This document shows, piece by piece, positions 7,814-14,646 of a stretch of 64,000 nucleotides of DNA. Source of the stretch: Gammaproteobacteria bacterium (lineage in GTDB: Bacteria > Pseudomonadota > Gammaproteobacteria > JACKNK01); contig JACKNJ010000002.1 of assembly GCA_024234895.1 (NCBI GenBank), positions 315,001 through 379,000 on the forward strand. Direction: 5' to 3'. How positions within the stretch are numbered: position 1 is the first letter of the stretch; every line of letters begins with the position of its first letter. A program made the translations under genes and the position numbers. The notes under the pieces were generated by a model. The model ran no database searches and was not told where the DNA came from. It saw nothing but the letters and a program-made list of their open reading frames with translations.

Positions 7814-8598
7814 ACGTATTGCTCACCGGGGCCGCCGGCGGTATCGGTCGCGAGGTCGCCATCCGCCTGGCCGAACACGGCGCGCGGTTGGCGCTGGTCG
7901 ATCGCAATGCCGACGCCTTGAATGCGCTCGCCGCCGACATCGTCGCCGCCGGCGGTAAGGCCCATGCATTGCCTGCCGATCTGCTCGACGCCGATGCCCG
8001 CGCCGCGCTGCCCGCGCGCGCCGAAGCCGCGCTCGGCCAGATCGACGTGCTGCTCAATCTGGCCGGTTTGCTCAGCTTCACCCCTTTCGAAGACGAAGAC
8101 CCGGCACGCATGGAGATGCTCCTGAAGCTGAACCTGCTGACGCCGATGGACCTGACCCGTCTGCTGCTGCCGGCGATGAAGGCACGCGGCGCGGGCCACA
8201 TCGTCAACGTCGGCTCGACCTTCGGCTCCATCGGCTTCGCCTACTTCGGCGCCTATTCGGCGAGCAAGTTCGGCCTGCGTGGATTCTCCGAAGCCTTGCG
8301 CCGTGAGCTGCGCGAGACCGGCATCCAGGTCACCTACATCGCCCCGCGCGCGGTCAAGACGCCGCTCAACACCGCCGCCATCTACCGCATGGCGCAGGCC
8401 GTGAAGATGAACATGGACACCCCGGAGTGGGTCGCCGACAGGATCGTCGACGCGGTCCTGAAGCAGGCCAAGGACGCCTACCTCGGCTTCCCCGAATCCC
8501 TGTTCGTGCGCATCAACGCGATCCTGCCCCGCCTGGTCGATAGCGCGTTGCGCGGCCAGAATCGCGACATGGAGAAGTTCGCCCGCGAGTCCGATTGA
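7810..8598 (+). CDS. Short-chain dehydrogenase/reductase
   Basis: A classical SDR of 262 residues. The Rossmann nucleotide loop T-G-A-A-G-G-I-G is at residues 5-12, D-R follows beta-2, the structural N-V-G-S-T contains the catalytic Ser, and Y-S-A-S-K supplies Tyr149 and Lys153. The C-terminal half resembles the Sdr-E/DltE-like reductases that act on lipophilic keto or hydroxyacyl substrates. It is the last gene of the cassette. It probably reduces or oxidises the product made by the ligase and the diiron oxidase; this role is inferred from gene order. Confidence 0.88.
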   Translation: MNVLLTGAAGGIGREVAIRLAEHGARLALVDRNADALNALAADIVAAGGKAHALPADLLDADARAALPARAEAALGQIDVLLNLAGLLSFTPFEDEDPARMEMLLKLNLLTPMDLTRLLLPAMKARGAGHIVNVGSTFGSIGFAYFGAYSASKFGLRGFSEALRRELRETGIQVTYIAPRAVKTPLNTAAIYRMAQAVKMNMDTPEWVADRIVDAVLKQAKDAYLGFPESLFVRINAILPRLVDSALRGQNRDMEKFARESD

Positions 8599-8617
8599 AG
8601 CCGGATCGCAGCCCCAC

Positions 8618-8692
8618 TGTAGGAGCGAGCTTGCTCGCGATGGACAAGCGGAAGTGAGTGGCGCGGCCATCGCGAGCAAGCTCGCTCCTACA
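8618..8692. repeat. REP-like palindrome (GAGCGAGCTTGCTCGCGAT family)
   Basis: Two ~24-nt arms (8618-8641 and 8669-8692) form a near-perfect inverted repeat around a 27-nt centre. Each arm ends with GTAGGAGCGAG or its complement. It separates the four-gene cassette from the two-component genes and could act as a transcript-end or mRNA-stabilising hairpin. The outer GTAGGAGCG ends are shared with palindromes at 26918, 43596 and 62953. Confidence 0.85.
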
Positions 8693-8714
8693 ATGAGACC
8701 TTGAGAGCAAATCG

Positions 8715-9386
8715 ATGAGAGTCCTATTGGTCGAAGACGACGCCCTGCTGGGCGACGGCGTGCAGGCCGGTCTGCAACAGGCCGGCTACACCGTCGACTG
8801 GGTGCGTGACGGCGTCGCCGCCGAACTGGCGCTCAAGGACGTGGACTTCGACATCGCCGTGCTCGATCTCGGTCTGCCGCGTCAGGACGGCCTGACCGTG
8901 CTGCGCAAGCTGCGCGCCACCGGCAAGGACACGCCGGTGCTGATCCTGACCGCACGCGACACCGTCGCCGACCGCGTCGCCGGCCTCGACGCCGGCGCCG
9001 ACGACTACCTGATCAAACCCTTCGACCTGGACGAACTCGGCGCCCGCCTGCGCGCCCTCACCCGCCGCCACGCCGGTCGTTCCGCGCCGACCATCCGTTA
9101 CGAGGATCTGGAACTCGACCCCGCCGGTCGCACCCTGACCCAGTCCGGCGAGGCGGTCACGCTGACCGCGCGCGAACTGGCGATCATCGAGGCGCTGATG
9201 AACAACGTCGGTCGCGCGCTCTCCAAGGAACGACTCGAAGAAGCCCTGTACGGCTGGGACGAAGGCGTCGAAAGCAACGCCATCGAGGTCCACATCCACC
9301 ATCTGCGCAAGAAGCTCGGTCGCGATCGCATCCGCACCGTGCGCGGCATCGGCTACCTGCTGCCGAAGCACCGGGAGAGTGTCTGA
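8715..9386 (+). CDS. OmpR/PhoB-family response regulator, QseB/PmrA-like
   Basis: A 223-residue two-component regulator. The receiver domain (1-120) has the acidic pair E7-D8-D9, phospho-acceptor Asp51 (V-L-D-L-G-L-P), Thr in L-T-A-R-D and Lys in L-I-K-P-F. A winged-helix DNA-binding domain (about 125-220) ends with the V-R-G-I-G-Y motif. It is expected to bind DNA as a dimer after phosphorylation by the kinase encoded next. Its stop codon overlaps the kinase start by one base. Being directly downstream of the diiron-oxidase cassette, it may control that cassette, but no operator was identified. Confidence 0.93.
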   Translation: MRVLLVEDDALLGDGVQAGLQQAGYTVDWVRDGVAAELALKDVDFDIAVLDLGLPRQDGLTVLRKLRATGKDTPVLILTARDTVADRVAGLDAGADDYLIKPFDLDELGARLRALTRRHAGRSAPTIRYEDLELDPAGRTLTQSGEAVTLTARELAIIEALMNNVGRALSKERLEEALYGWDEGVESNAIEVHIHHLRKKLGRDRIRTVRGIGYLLPKHRESV

Positions 9387-10852
9387 TGGGCGCATCGATC
9401 CGCCGTCGTCTGTTGTGGCTCATCCTCGGCATCGTCACCATCGTCTGGCTGGCCGCCGGCTGGCGCGTCTACGAGGACGCCCGCCACGAGGTCGATGAGG
9501 TCTACGACGCCAACCTCGCGCAGAGCGCCCGCGTGCTGCTCGGCCTGCTTGCCCACGAGGTCGAGGAGGAAGGCGAGACGCGCGAGAACATTGGCCGCGT
9601 GGTCAACGAGGTCGGCCTGGAGAATCTGGCCAACTTCCCGGTCATGGCCGGTCTGATCCGCGAACACAGCGGCGCCACTCACGAACACATCGAATGGGCC
9701 GAGCGCGGCAGTCACCCGGGCCACAAGTACGAATCCAAGCTCGCCCTGCTGGCCCGCTACGGGGATGGCGCGACGCTGCTGATCTCGCCGAACGCGCCCG
9801 CGGTCCCGCAGGCGAAGGACGGCTTCGCCGACTTCAACGACGGCACCCATCGCTGGCGCTTCTTCAGCATCGTTGACGACGCCACCGGTCTGCTCGTGCA
9901 GGTCGGCGAACGCATCGAGGTGCGTCGCGAGCTGGTCGGTTACATCACCCGCAACGCGGTGCTGCCGCTGGTCCTCGCGTTGCCGGTGCTGGCGCTCCTG
10001 TTGTGGCTGGGCGTCGGACAGGGGCTGCGCCCGTTGGCGCGGGTCGCGGACGAGGTCGAACACCGCGAGCCGGATGCCCTGCACGCAATTCCGCTCGAAG
10101 ACAGCCCCTGCGAGGTGCGTCCGCTGCTCGACAGCCTGAACAGTCTGTTCGTGCGCCTCGACCGGGCACTCAAGGCCGAGCGCCGCTTCACCTCCGACGC
10201 CGCGCATGAGTTGCGCACACCGCTGGCCGCGTTACGCACTCAGGCACAGGTGGCAATGCGCGAAACCGACCCGATGCGGCGCTCGCAGGCGCTGGCCAAC
10301 ATCCAGCAGGGTGTCGACCGCGCCACCCATCTGGTCGAGCAGTTGCTGACCCTCGCCCGCGCCGACGCCGGCTCGTCGGCGAAGACCGAACTCGCGCCGC
10401 TCGCGTTGGCGCCCCTGCTCGGCGAGTTGCTCGCCGACATGGTCGACGACGTCATGGCGCACGGTGCCGAGATCGGCTTCGACGACGGTGGCGGCAAGGT
10501 GGCCGGTGATGCCGGCGCACTGCGAATTCTGGCCCGCAACCTGATCGACAACGCGGTGCGTTACGGCGGCGAGGGTGTCCACATCACGGTGGCCACGCGA
10601 CGGGTTGGCGATCAGGTCGAACTGGAAGTTCTGGATGACGGGCCGGGCATTCCCGCTGCCGATCGCGGGCGCGTGCTGGAACGCTTCCATCGCGGCGACG
10701 CGGTCACCCTGTTCGCCGACGCCAAAGGCAGCGGTCTGGGCCTGTCGATCGTGCAGCGCATCGCCGAGATGCACCGCGCCGTTCTGCGGCTGGACGAAGG
10801 TCCGGACGGTCGGGGCTTGCGGGTTCAGCTGAGGTTTCCGGCCAGGGCCTGA
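9386..10852 (+). CDS. Sensor histidine kinase, QseC/PmrB-like
   Basis: A 488-residue inner-membrane kinase. TM1 is at about residues 11-29, a periplasmic sensor region at about 30-190, and TM2 at about 195-215, followed by a short HAMP-like linker. The dimerisation domain carries the phosphorylated His274 (A-A-H-E-L-R-T-P-L). The ATPase domain has the N box N-L-I-D-N-A-V-R-Y, G1 D-D-G-P-G-I-P and G2 G-S-G-L-G-L-S-I-V. The sensor region contains many acidic residues and His (H-S-G-A-T-H-E-H, S-H-P-G-H-K), suggesting a cation or metal signal, as in PmrB; this is speculative. Confidence 0.92.
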   Translation: MGASIRRRLLWLILGIVTIVWLAAGWRVYEDARHEVDEVYDANLAQSARVLLGLLAHEVEEEGETRENIGRVVNEVGLENLANFPVMAGLIREHSGATHEHIEWAERGSHPGHKYESKLALLARYGDGATLLISPNAPAVPQAKDGFADFNDGTHRWRFFSIVDDATGLLVQVGERIEVRRELVGYITRNAVLPLVLALPVLALLLWLGVGQGLRPLARVADEVEHREPDALHAIPLEDSPCEVRPLLDSLNSLFVRLDRALKAERRFTSDAAHELRTPLAALRTQAQVAMRETDPMRRSQALANIQQGVDRATHLVEQLLTLARADAGSSAKTELAPLALAPLLGELLADMVDDVMAHGAEIGFDDGGGKVAGDAGALRILARNLIDNAVRYGGEGVHITVATRRVGDQVELEVLDDGPGIPAADRGRVLERFHRGDAVTLFADAKGSGLGLSIVQRIAEMHRAVLRLDEGPDGRGLRVQLRFPARA

Positions 10853-10884
10853 AACGCCTGTCTGGCGGGGATTTCGGGAGCCGG

Positions 10885-10926
10885 AAAAAAACGAACCCCG
10901 GTTTCCGAGGGGGAGGAAACCGGGGT
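10885..10926 (-). terminator. Intrinsic terminator of the candidate sRNA
   Basis: A perfect 12-bp GC-rich stem (10895-10906 with 10915-10926, 8-nt loop) is followed on the minus strand by TTCG and a run of seven T (10885-10891 read as A on the plus strand). The T-run is only on the minus-strand side, so it terminates minus-strand transcription. It may also stop the CRISPR transcript if that reads through. Confidence 0.85.
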
Positions 10927-11003
10927 CAACGCCGGGGCCGCCCAAGGGGGGGAGCGGCCTTTCAGGACCCATCCCAGGGGAGGAGGGATGGAGCACGTCT
11001 CAC
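10885..11003 (-). ncRNA. Candidate small regulatory RNA with three C-rich hairpin loops (sX13-like)
   Basis: Read on the minus strand, three hairpins follow one another: stem 10985-10991/10969-10975 with loop TCCTCCCCT; stem 10954-10959/10936-10941 with a loop containing seven consecutive C; and a 12-bp stem 10915-10926/10895-10906 with loop TCCCCCTC. The last is followed by TTCG and seven T, an intrinsic terminator. The total of ~119 nt and three C-rich loops match the described architecture of Xanthomonas sX13, which base-pairs with G-rich (Shine-Dalgarno-like) mRNA sites. A possible -10 (TATCGA) lies at 11010-11015, giving the approximate 5' end. There is no coding potential. Homology to sX13 is by architecture only. 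Confidence 0.7.
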
Positions 11004-11040
11004 GCACACTCGATATGACATGCGGCGTTGGCTGAAGTTC

Positions 11041-11323
11041 CGGGGTTCAGCGAAAAATTTTTTAGCGCTTTGATCGCTCAGGGTTTGTGGTGGGCAACTT
11101 CTCCGGCGCCTTGAGAGGTGGCCAGTCCGGACCGTGCTTGGGTGCTCAGGCTCCGACCAAAGTAATGCCCCCCTACGCGCGCCCTGCGGCTTTCCGGACG
11201 TCGCCGTCCTGCTCCGCTTGAAAGCCCGCCCCCTGCGGGCCTGAATCGTCGCCCCTGCGGTGCTCGGCGCATAAAGGGGGATTCCCCGGGGACGCGTCCG
11301 CCACAACCCTACCGCCTACGACC
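11041..11323. other. Non-coding stretch between sRNA and CRISPR array
   Basis: No convincing gene is seen on either strand; the short open frames lack ribosome-binding sites and family similarity. The stretch holds a short A/T patch (AAAAATTTTTTA near 11055) and GC-rich partial palindromes near 11228 and 11271. The A/T patch lies just upstream of the sRNA on the minus strand and could be part of its promoter region. Confidence 0.4.
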
Positions 11324-11705
11324 GGCTTGAAGGCCTTGTGAACAGGCGAGTTTACGGGGCAATGAGTCATTACAGTAGCCAACTTCAGCGTCTTAATGCC
11401 TTCTGAACAGGCGAGTTAACGGGTCCGCAGCCCTCCCTCTCCTCCACGCCCGCCGGCAAGTCTTAATGCCTTCTGAACAGGCAAGTTAACGGGGCGCGCG
11501 ACGGAGATCGGCTTGTCGGAGGACGGCGAGTCTTAATGCCTTCTGAACAGGCGAGTTAACGGGGCACCACCGCCACCGCCTGATCGCAGGCAACGGCAAA
11601 GTCTTAATGCCTTCTGAACAGGCGAGTTAACGGGGCGGCTATCAACAGCCCGGCACTGTGGGAAATCACGTCTTAATGCCTTCTGAACAGGCGAGTTAAC
11701 GGGGC
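11324..11705 (-). CRISPR. Orphan CRISPR array: five 36-nt repeats plus one degenerate terminal repeat
   Basis: Repeats start at 11390, 11460, 11530, 11601 and 11670 (plus-strand GTCTTAATGCC ... GTTAACGGGGC, 36 nt), with unrelated spacers of 33-35 nt. A degenerate copy sits at 11324-11360. Repeats at 11530, 11601 and 11670 are identical, 11460 has one change and 11390 has one. The decayed end is therefore at the left and the leader probably at the right, so transcription is on the minus strand. In that orientation the repeat ends ATTAAGAC, similar to the ATTGAAAC-type 5' handle of class 1 systems. The repeat holds a GCCT/AGGC hairpin flanked by TTAA/TTAA. No cas gene is in the window and the subtype cannot be assigned. 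Confidence 0.9.
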
Positions 11706-12005
11706 AGCGGCCAACCGCGCTTTTTCCTTTGCAAACAACGCATTGCGCATATCCAATTCGGGATATGAAATTCGGACATTGAAGTTAGCCGCCCAACCGG
11801 AATTTCAGTAACGACCTCGGGGCCAGTTATAGCAGCCCGTAGGGTGCGGTGCTTACCGCACCGTTCGCGAATGATGCGAGTCGCGATGCTCACCGGCATT
11901 ACAATCGTCAAAAGGCGGGTTCGACAGATCGCTTGAAGCTTGTGCGGAGGGGAAGTGCCCCTCCCCCAGCCGGTGCCGGGGGAAGGGCGCGAGCCTGTTT
12001 ACGGG
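11706..12005 (-). promoter_or_regulatory. Probable CRISPR leader and intergenic stretch
   Basis: The first ~100 bases right of the last repeat are clearly richer in A+T than the surroundings, as expected of a leader. They contain a perfect hairpin CATATCC/GGATATG (11748-11767). Further right are a short GTGCGGT/ACCGCAC palindrome (11839-11863) and a GC-rich hairpin (about 11956-11992) just past the metY stop, which may end metY transcription although no T-run follows. No gene is seen. Confidence 0.5.
11839..11863. repeat. Short GTAGGGTGCG palindrome
   Basis: GTAGGGTGCGGT, a 4-nt loop, then ACCGCAC form a compact hairpin. It belongs to the GTAGGGTGCG family also seen at 14528, 19503, 34144 and 58920. 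Confidence 0.7.
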
Positions 12006-13277
12006 TCAGGCCGCGTCGAGGGCCTGGGCGAGGTCTTCGAGGATGTCGTCGATGTTCTCGATGCCGATGGACAGGCGGACCAGGTCTTCGCTGACGCCGG
12101 CCTTCTTCAACTCTTCCGGCGACAACTGACGGTGCGTGGTGGTCGCGGGGTGGCAGGCCAGGGACTTGGCGTCGCCGATGTTGACCAGGCGCACGATCAG
12201 GTTGAGGGCGTCGATGAAGCGGGCGCCGGCTTCACGACCGCCCTTGATGCCGAAGCTGAGGATCGAGGAGGCGCGGCCGCCCATGTATTTCTGCACCAGG
12301 CCGTGATCCGGGTGATCGCTGAGGCCGGCGTAGTTGACCCATTCGACCTTGGCGTGATCGCGCAGGTAGTTGGCGACGATGGAGGCGTTCTCGCAGTGGC
12401 GGTCCATGCGTACCGGCAGCGTTTCCAGGCCTTGCAGGATCAGGAAGCTGTTGAACGGCGAGATCGCGCTGCCCATGTTGCGCAGCGGGACGACACGGCA
12501 GCGGCCGATGTAGGCGGCCGGGCCGAGGGCCTCGGTGTAGACCACGCCGTGATAGGACACGTCGGGGGTGTTGAGCATCGGGAAACGGTCGGCGTGCTCG
12601 GCCCACGGGAACTTGCCGGAATCGACCACGACGCCGCCGATGGAGGTGCCGTGGCCGCCCATGTACTTGGTCAGCGCGTGCACGACGATGTCGGCGCCGT
12701 GCTCGAACGGGCGGCACAGGTAGGGCGTCGGCACGGTGTTGTCGACGATGACCGGCACGCCGTGGGCGTGGGCCATGTCGGCGATGGCGCCGAAATCGAC
12801 GACGTTGCCGGCCGGGTTGCCGATCGATTCGCAGAACACCGCGCGGGTCTTGTCGTCGATCTGCGCGGCCATGCCGTCGATGTCCTTGGCGTCGCAGAAG
12901 CGGACTTCGATACCCAGGCGCGGCAGGGTGTGCGCGAACAGGTTGTAGGTGCCGCCGTAGAGCTGGGTGGTGGCGATGATGTTGTCGCCGGCGCCGGCGA
13001 TGGTGAAGATCGAGTAGGTGATCGCCGACATGCCCGAGGCCAGGCCGAGCGCGGCGATGTCGCCCTCCAGCGCCGCGACGCGCTTCTCCAGCACGTCGGT
13101 GGTCGGATTCATGATGCGGGTGTAGATGTTGCCGGGAACCTTCAGATCGAACAGGTCGGCGCCGTGCTGGGTGTCGTCGAAGGCGTAGGAAGTGGTCTGG
13201 TAAATCGGCACCGCGACGGCCTTGGTGGTCGGGTCCGGGCTGTAGCCGCCATGCACGGCGAGGGTTTCGATCTTCAT
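12006..13277 (-). CDS. metY: O-acetylhomoserine sulfhydrylase (aminocarboxypropyltransferase)
   Basis: A PLP enzyme of the Cys/Met metabolism family, 423 residues. It makes homocysteine from O-acetylhomoserine and sulfide (direct sulfhydrylation) in the cytosol. The N terminus M-K-I-E-T-L-A-V-H-G-G-Y and the long E-S-I-G-N-P segment are typical of MetY rather than MetB. The PLP lysine lies in A-L-T-K-Y-M-G-G-H-G. The ATG at 13277 is chosen because AGAGGACC lies upstream and family members start here; the frame continues open 29 codons further. A sulfide-using route fits a sulfur-oxidising organism. It is transcribed alone, divergent from moxR, behind a leader with several small hairpins. Confidence 0.93.
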   Translation of the reverse strand: MKIETLAVHGGYSPDPTTKAVAVPIYQTTSYAFDDTQHGADLFDLKVPGNIYTRIMNPTTDVLEKRVAALEGDIAALGLASGMSAITYSIFTIAGAGDNIIATTQLYGGTYNLFAHTLPRLGIEVRFCDAKDIDGMAAQIDDKTRAVFCESIGNPAGNVVDFGAIADMAHAHGVPVIVDNTVPTPYLCRPFEHGADIVVHALTKYMGGHGTSIGGVVVDSGKFPWAEHADRFPMLNTPDVSYHGVVYTEALGPAAYIGRCRVVPLRNMGSAISPFNSFLILQGLETLPVRMDRHCENASIVANYLRDHAKVEWVNYAGLSDHPDHGLVQKYMGGRASSILSFGIKGGREAGARFIDALNLIVRLVNIGDAKSLACHPATTTHRQLSPEELKKAGVSEDLVRLSIGIENIDDILEDLAQALDAA

Positions 13278-13485
13278 CTTTGGTGGTCCTCTGATTGTTG
13301 GGTTGTGACGCGCCGTGAGGGTCGGCGGGACGGCAACCTTGCACCCGCCCGATGACTGACGCAATTGGCGGAGTCAGGTTTCGCCAGCGCGGCTTTGCGC
13401 TACCCCAAGCGGTCGAATTGACGCATCCGGTTCCGGCCCCGAAGATGGGCCGCCACGAGAACTAGAACGACAAGCGGGCACCACC

Positions 13486-14442
13486 ATGAATCCAACCCGA
13501 CTCGCTGCGCTGCGCGCCCACATCGGCGCGCGCGTGATCGGCCAGCAACCGCTGGTCGACGCGATGCTCATCTGCCTGCTGTCCGGCGGCCATCTGCTGG
13601 TCGAGGGCATGCCCGGCCTCGCCAAGACCACCGCCGTGAAGGCGCTGGCCGAGGGCATCGAGGGCGATTTCCACCGCGTGCAGTTCACCCCGGACCTGTT
13701 GCCCGCCGACGTCGTCGGCACCGACATCTATCTGGCCGATCAGGGCGAGTTCGAATTCCGCCCCGGTCCGTTGTTCCACAACATCCTGCTCGCCGACGAG
13801 GTCAATCGCGCGCCGGCCAAGGTGCAGTCCGCGCTGCTGGAGGCGATGGGCGAGCATCAGGTCACCGTCGGCCAGAAGACCTATCAGCTGCCGGAACTGT
13901 TCATGGTGCTGGCGACCCAGAACCCGATCGAGCAGGAGGGTACCTACCACCTGCCGGAGGCGCAGCTCGACCGCTTCCTGATGCACGTCTGGGTCGACTA
14001 TCCGAACCGCGCCGAGGAATTGCAGATCCTCGAACTGGACGCCCGCCAGCAGCTCGCCGAGCCGGCGCCGCCCGCCGAGGTGATGAGTCAGGCGGAGCTG
14101 TTCGCGGCCCGCGAGGCGGTGTCGAAGGTGTACCTGGACCCGAACCTGAACGGCTACATCGTCGACCTGGTCATGGCGACGCGCGCGCCGGACCGTTTCG
14201 ACCCCGATCTGGCCGCGTGGCTGCGTTTCGGCGCCTCGCCGCGTGCCTCGATCGCGCTGGCCCGCTGCGCCCGCGCCCGTGCCTGGCTGGACGGCGACGA
14301 TTACGTCGCGCCGCATCATGTGCAGGCGATCGCCGCCAACATCCTGCGGCATCGCATGTTGCTCACCTTCGAGGCCGAGGCCGACGGCGTCACCCCCAAC
14401 CACGTCGTCCGCCGCCTGCTCGAAGTCGTCGCGGTTCCCTGA
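13486..14442 (+). CDS. MoxR-family AAA+ ATPase
   Basis: A 318-residue MoxR ATPase. Walker A is G-M-P-G-L-A-K-T-T (about residues 43-51), Walker B is I-L-L-A-D-E-V-N-R-A, sensor 1 is A-T-Q-N-P-I-E-Q-E-G, and the C-terminal lid follows. MoxR proteins act as chaperones with VWA-domain partners to mature or insert metal or cofactor into target complexes. Here the gene opens a run of DUF58, DUF4381, two VWA and a TPR gene, the classic MoxR-Bat arrangement. Confidence 0.93.
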   Translation: MNPTRLAALRAHIGARVIGQQPLVDAMLICLLSGGHLLVEGMPGLAKTTAVKALAEGIEGDFHRVQFTPDLLPADVVGTDIYLADQGEFEFRPGPLFHNILLADEVNRAPAKVQSALLEAMGEHQVTVGQKTYQLPELFMVLATQNPIEQEGTYHLPEAQLDRFLMHVWVDYPNRAEELQILELDARQQLAEPAPPAEVMSQAELFAAREAVSKVYLDPNLNGYIVDLVMATRAPDRFDPDLAAWLRFGASPRASIALARCARARAWLDGDDYVAPHHVQAIAANILRHRMLLTFEAEADGVTPNHVVRRLLEVVAVP

Positions 14443-14458
14443 GCGGGACATTCCGCGT

Positions 14459-14633
14459 TTGCCGCAAAGACGCGAAGACGCAAAGACATTGATGCTCGTT
14501 CTCCCTCCTGGTCTGGTTTGTCCTCCCGTAGGGTGCGCTCCGCGCACCGTGGCGTTCTCGGCTGCCGGTTTCGGTGCGCGGAGCGCACCCTGCGGACATC
14601 TGCCTGCTTTGCGCCTTTGCGTCTTTGCGGCAA
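14459..14633. repeat. Nested inverted repeat between moxR and the DUF58 gene
   Basis: Outer arms 14459-14485 and 14607-14633 (27 nt, 25 matching; core TTGCCGCAAAGACGC) enclose inner arms 14528-14549 and 14572-14592 of the GTAGGGTGCGCTCCGCGCACC family. This gives a ~175-nt cruciform-capable, MITE-sized element inside what is otherwise an operon. It could lower or segment downstream expression. Confidence 0.8.
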
Positions 14634-14646
14634 GCGCTGTCGACGC

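Noticed and set aside
10895..10991. Plus-strand sRNA with GGA-rich loops (RsmX/CsrB-like)
   Set aside because: The hairpins have GGGGA loops on the plus strand, but the terminal T-run exists only on the minus strand, so the C-rich-loop reading is preferred.
11940..13355. Long open frame antisense to metY
   Set aside because: metY on the other strand is a clear full-length family member. The antisense product is Ala/Gly/Arg/Val-rich with no family similarity, as expected in high-GC DNA.
14518..14646. N-terminal extension of the DUF58 gene
   Set aside because: The extra codons lie within the nested palindrome and encode nothing like the family N terminus.
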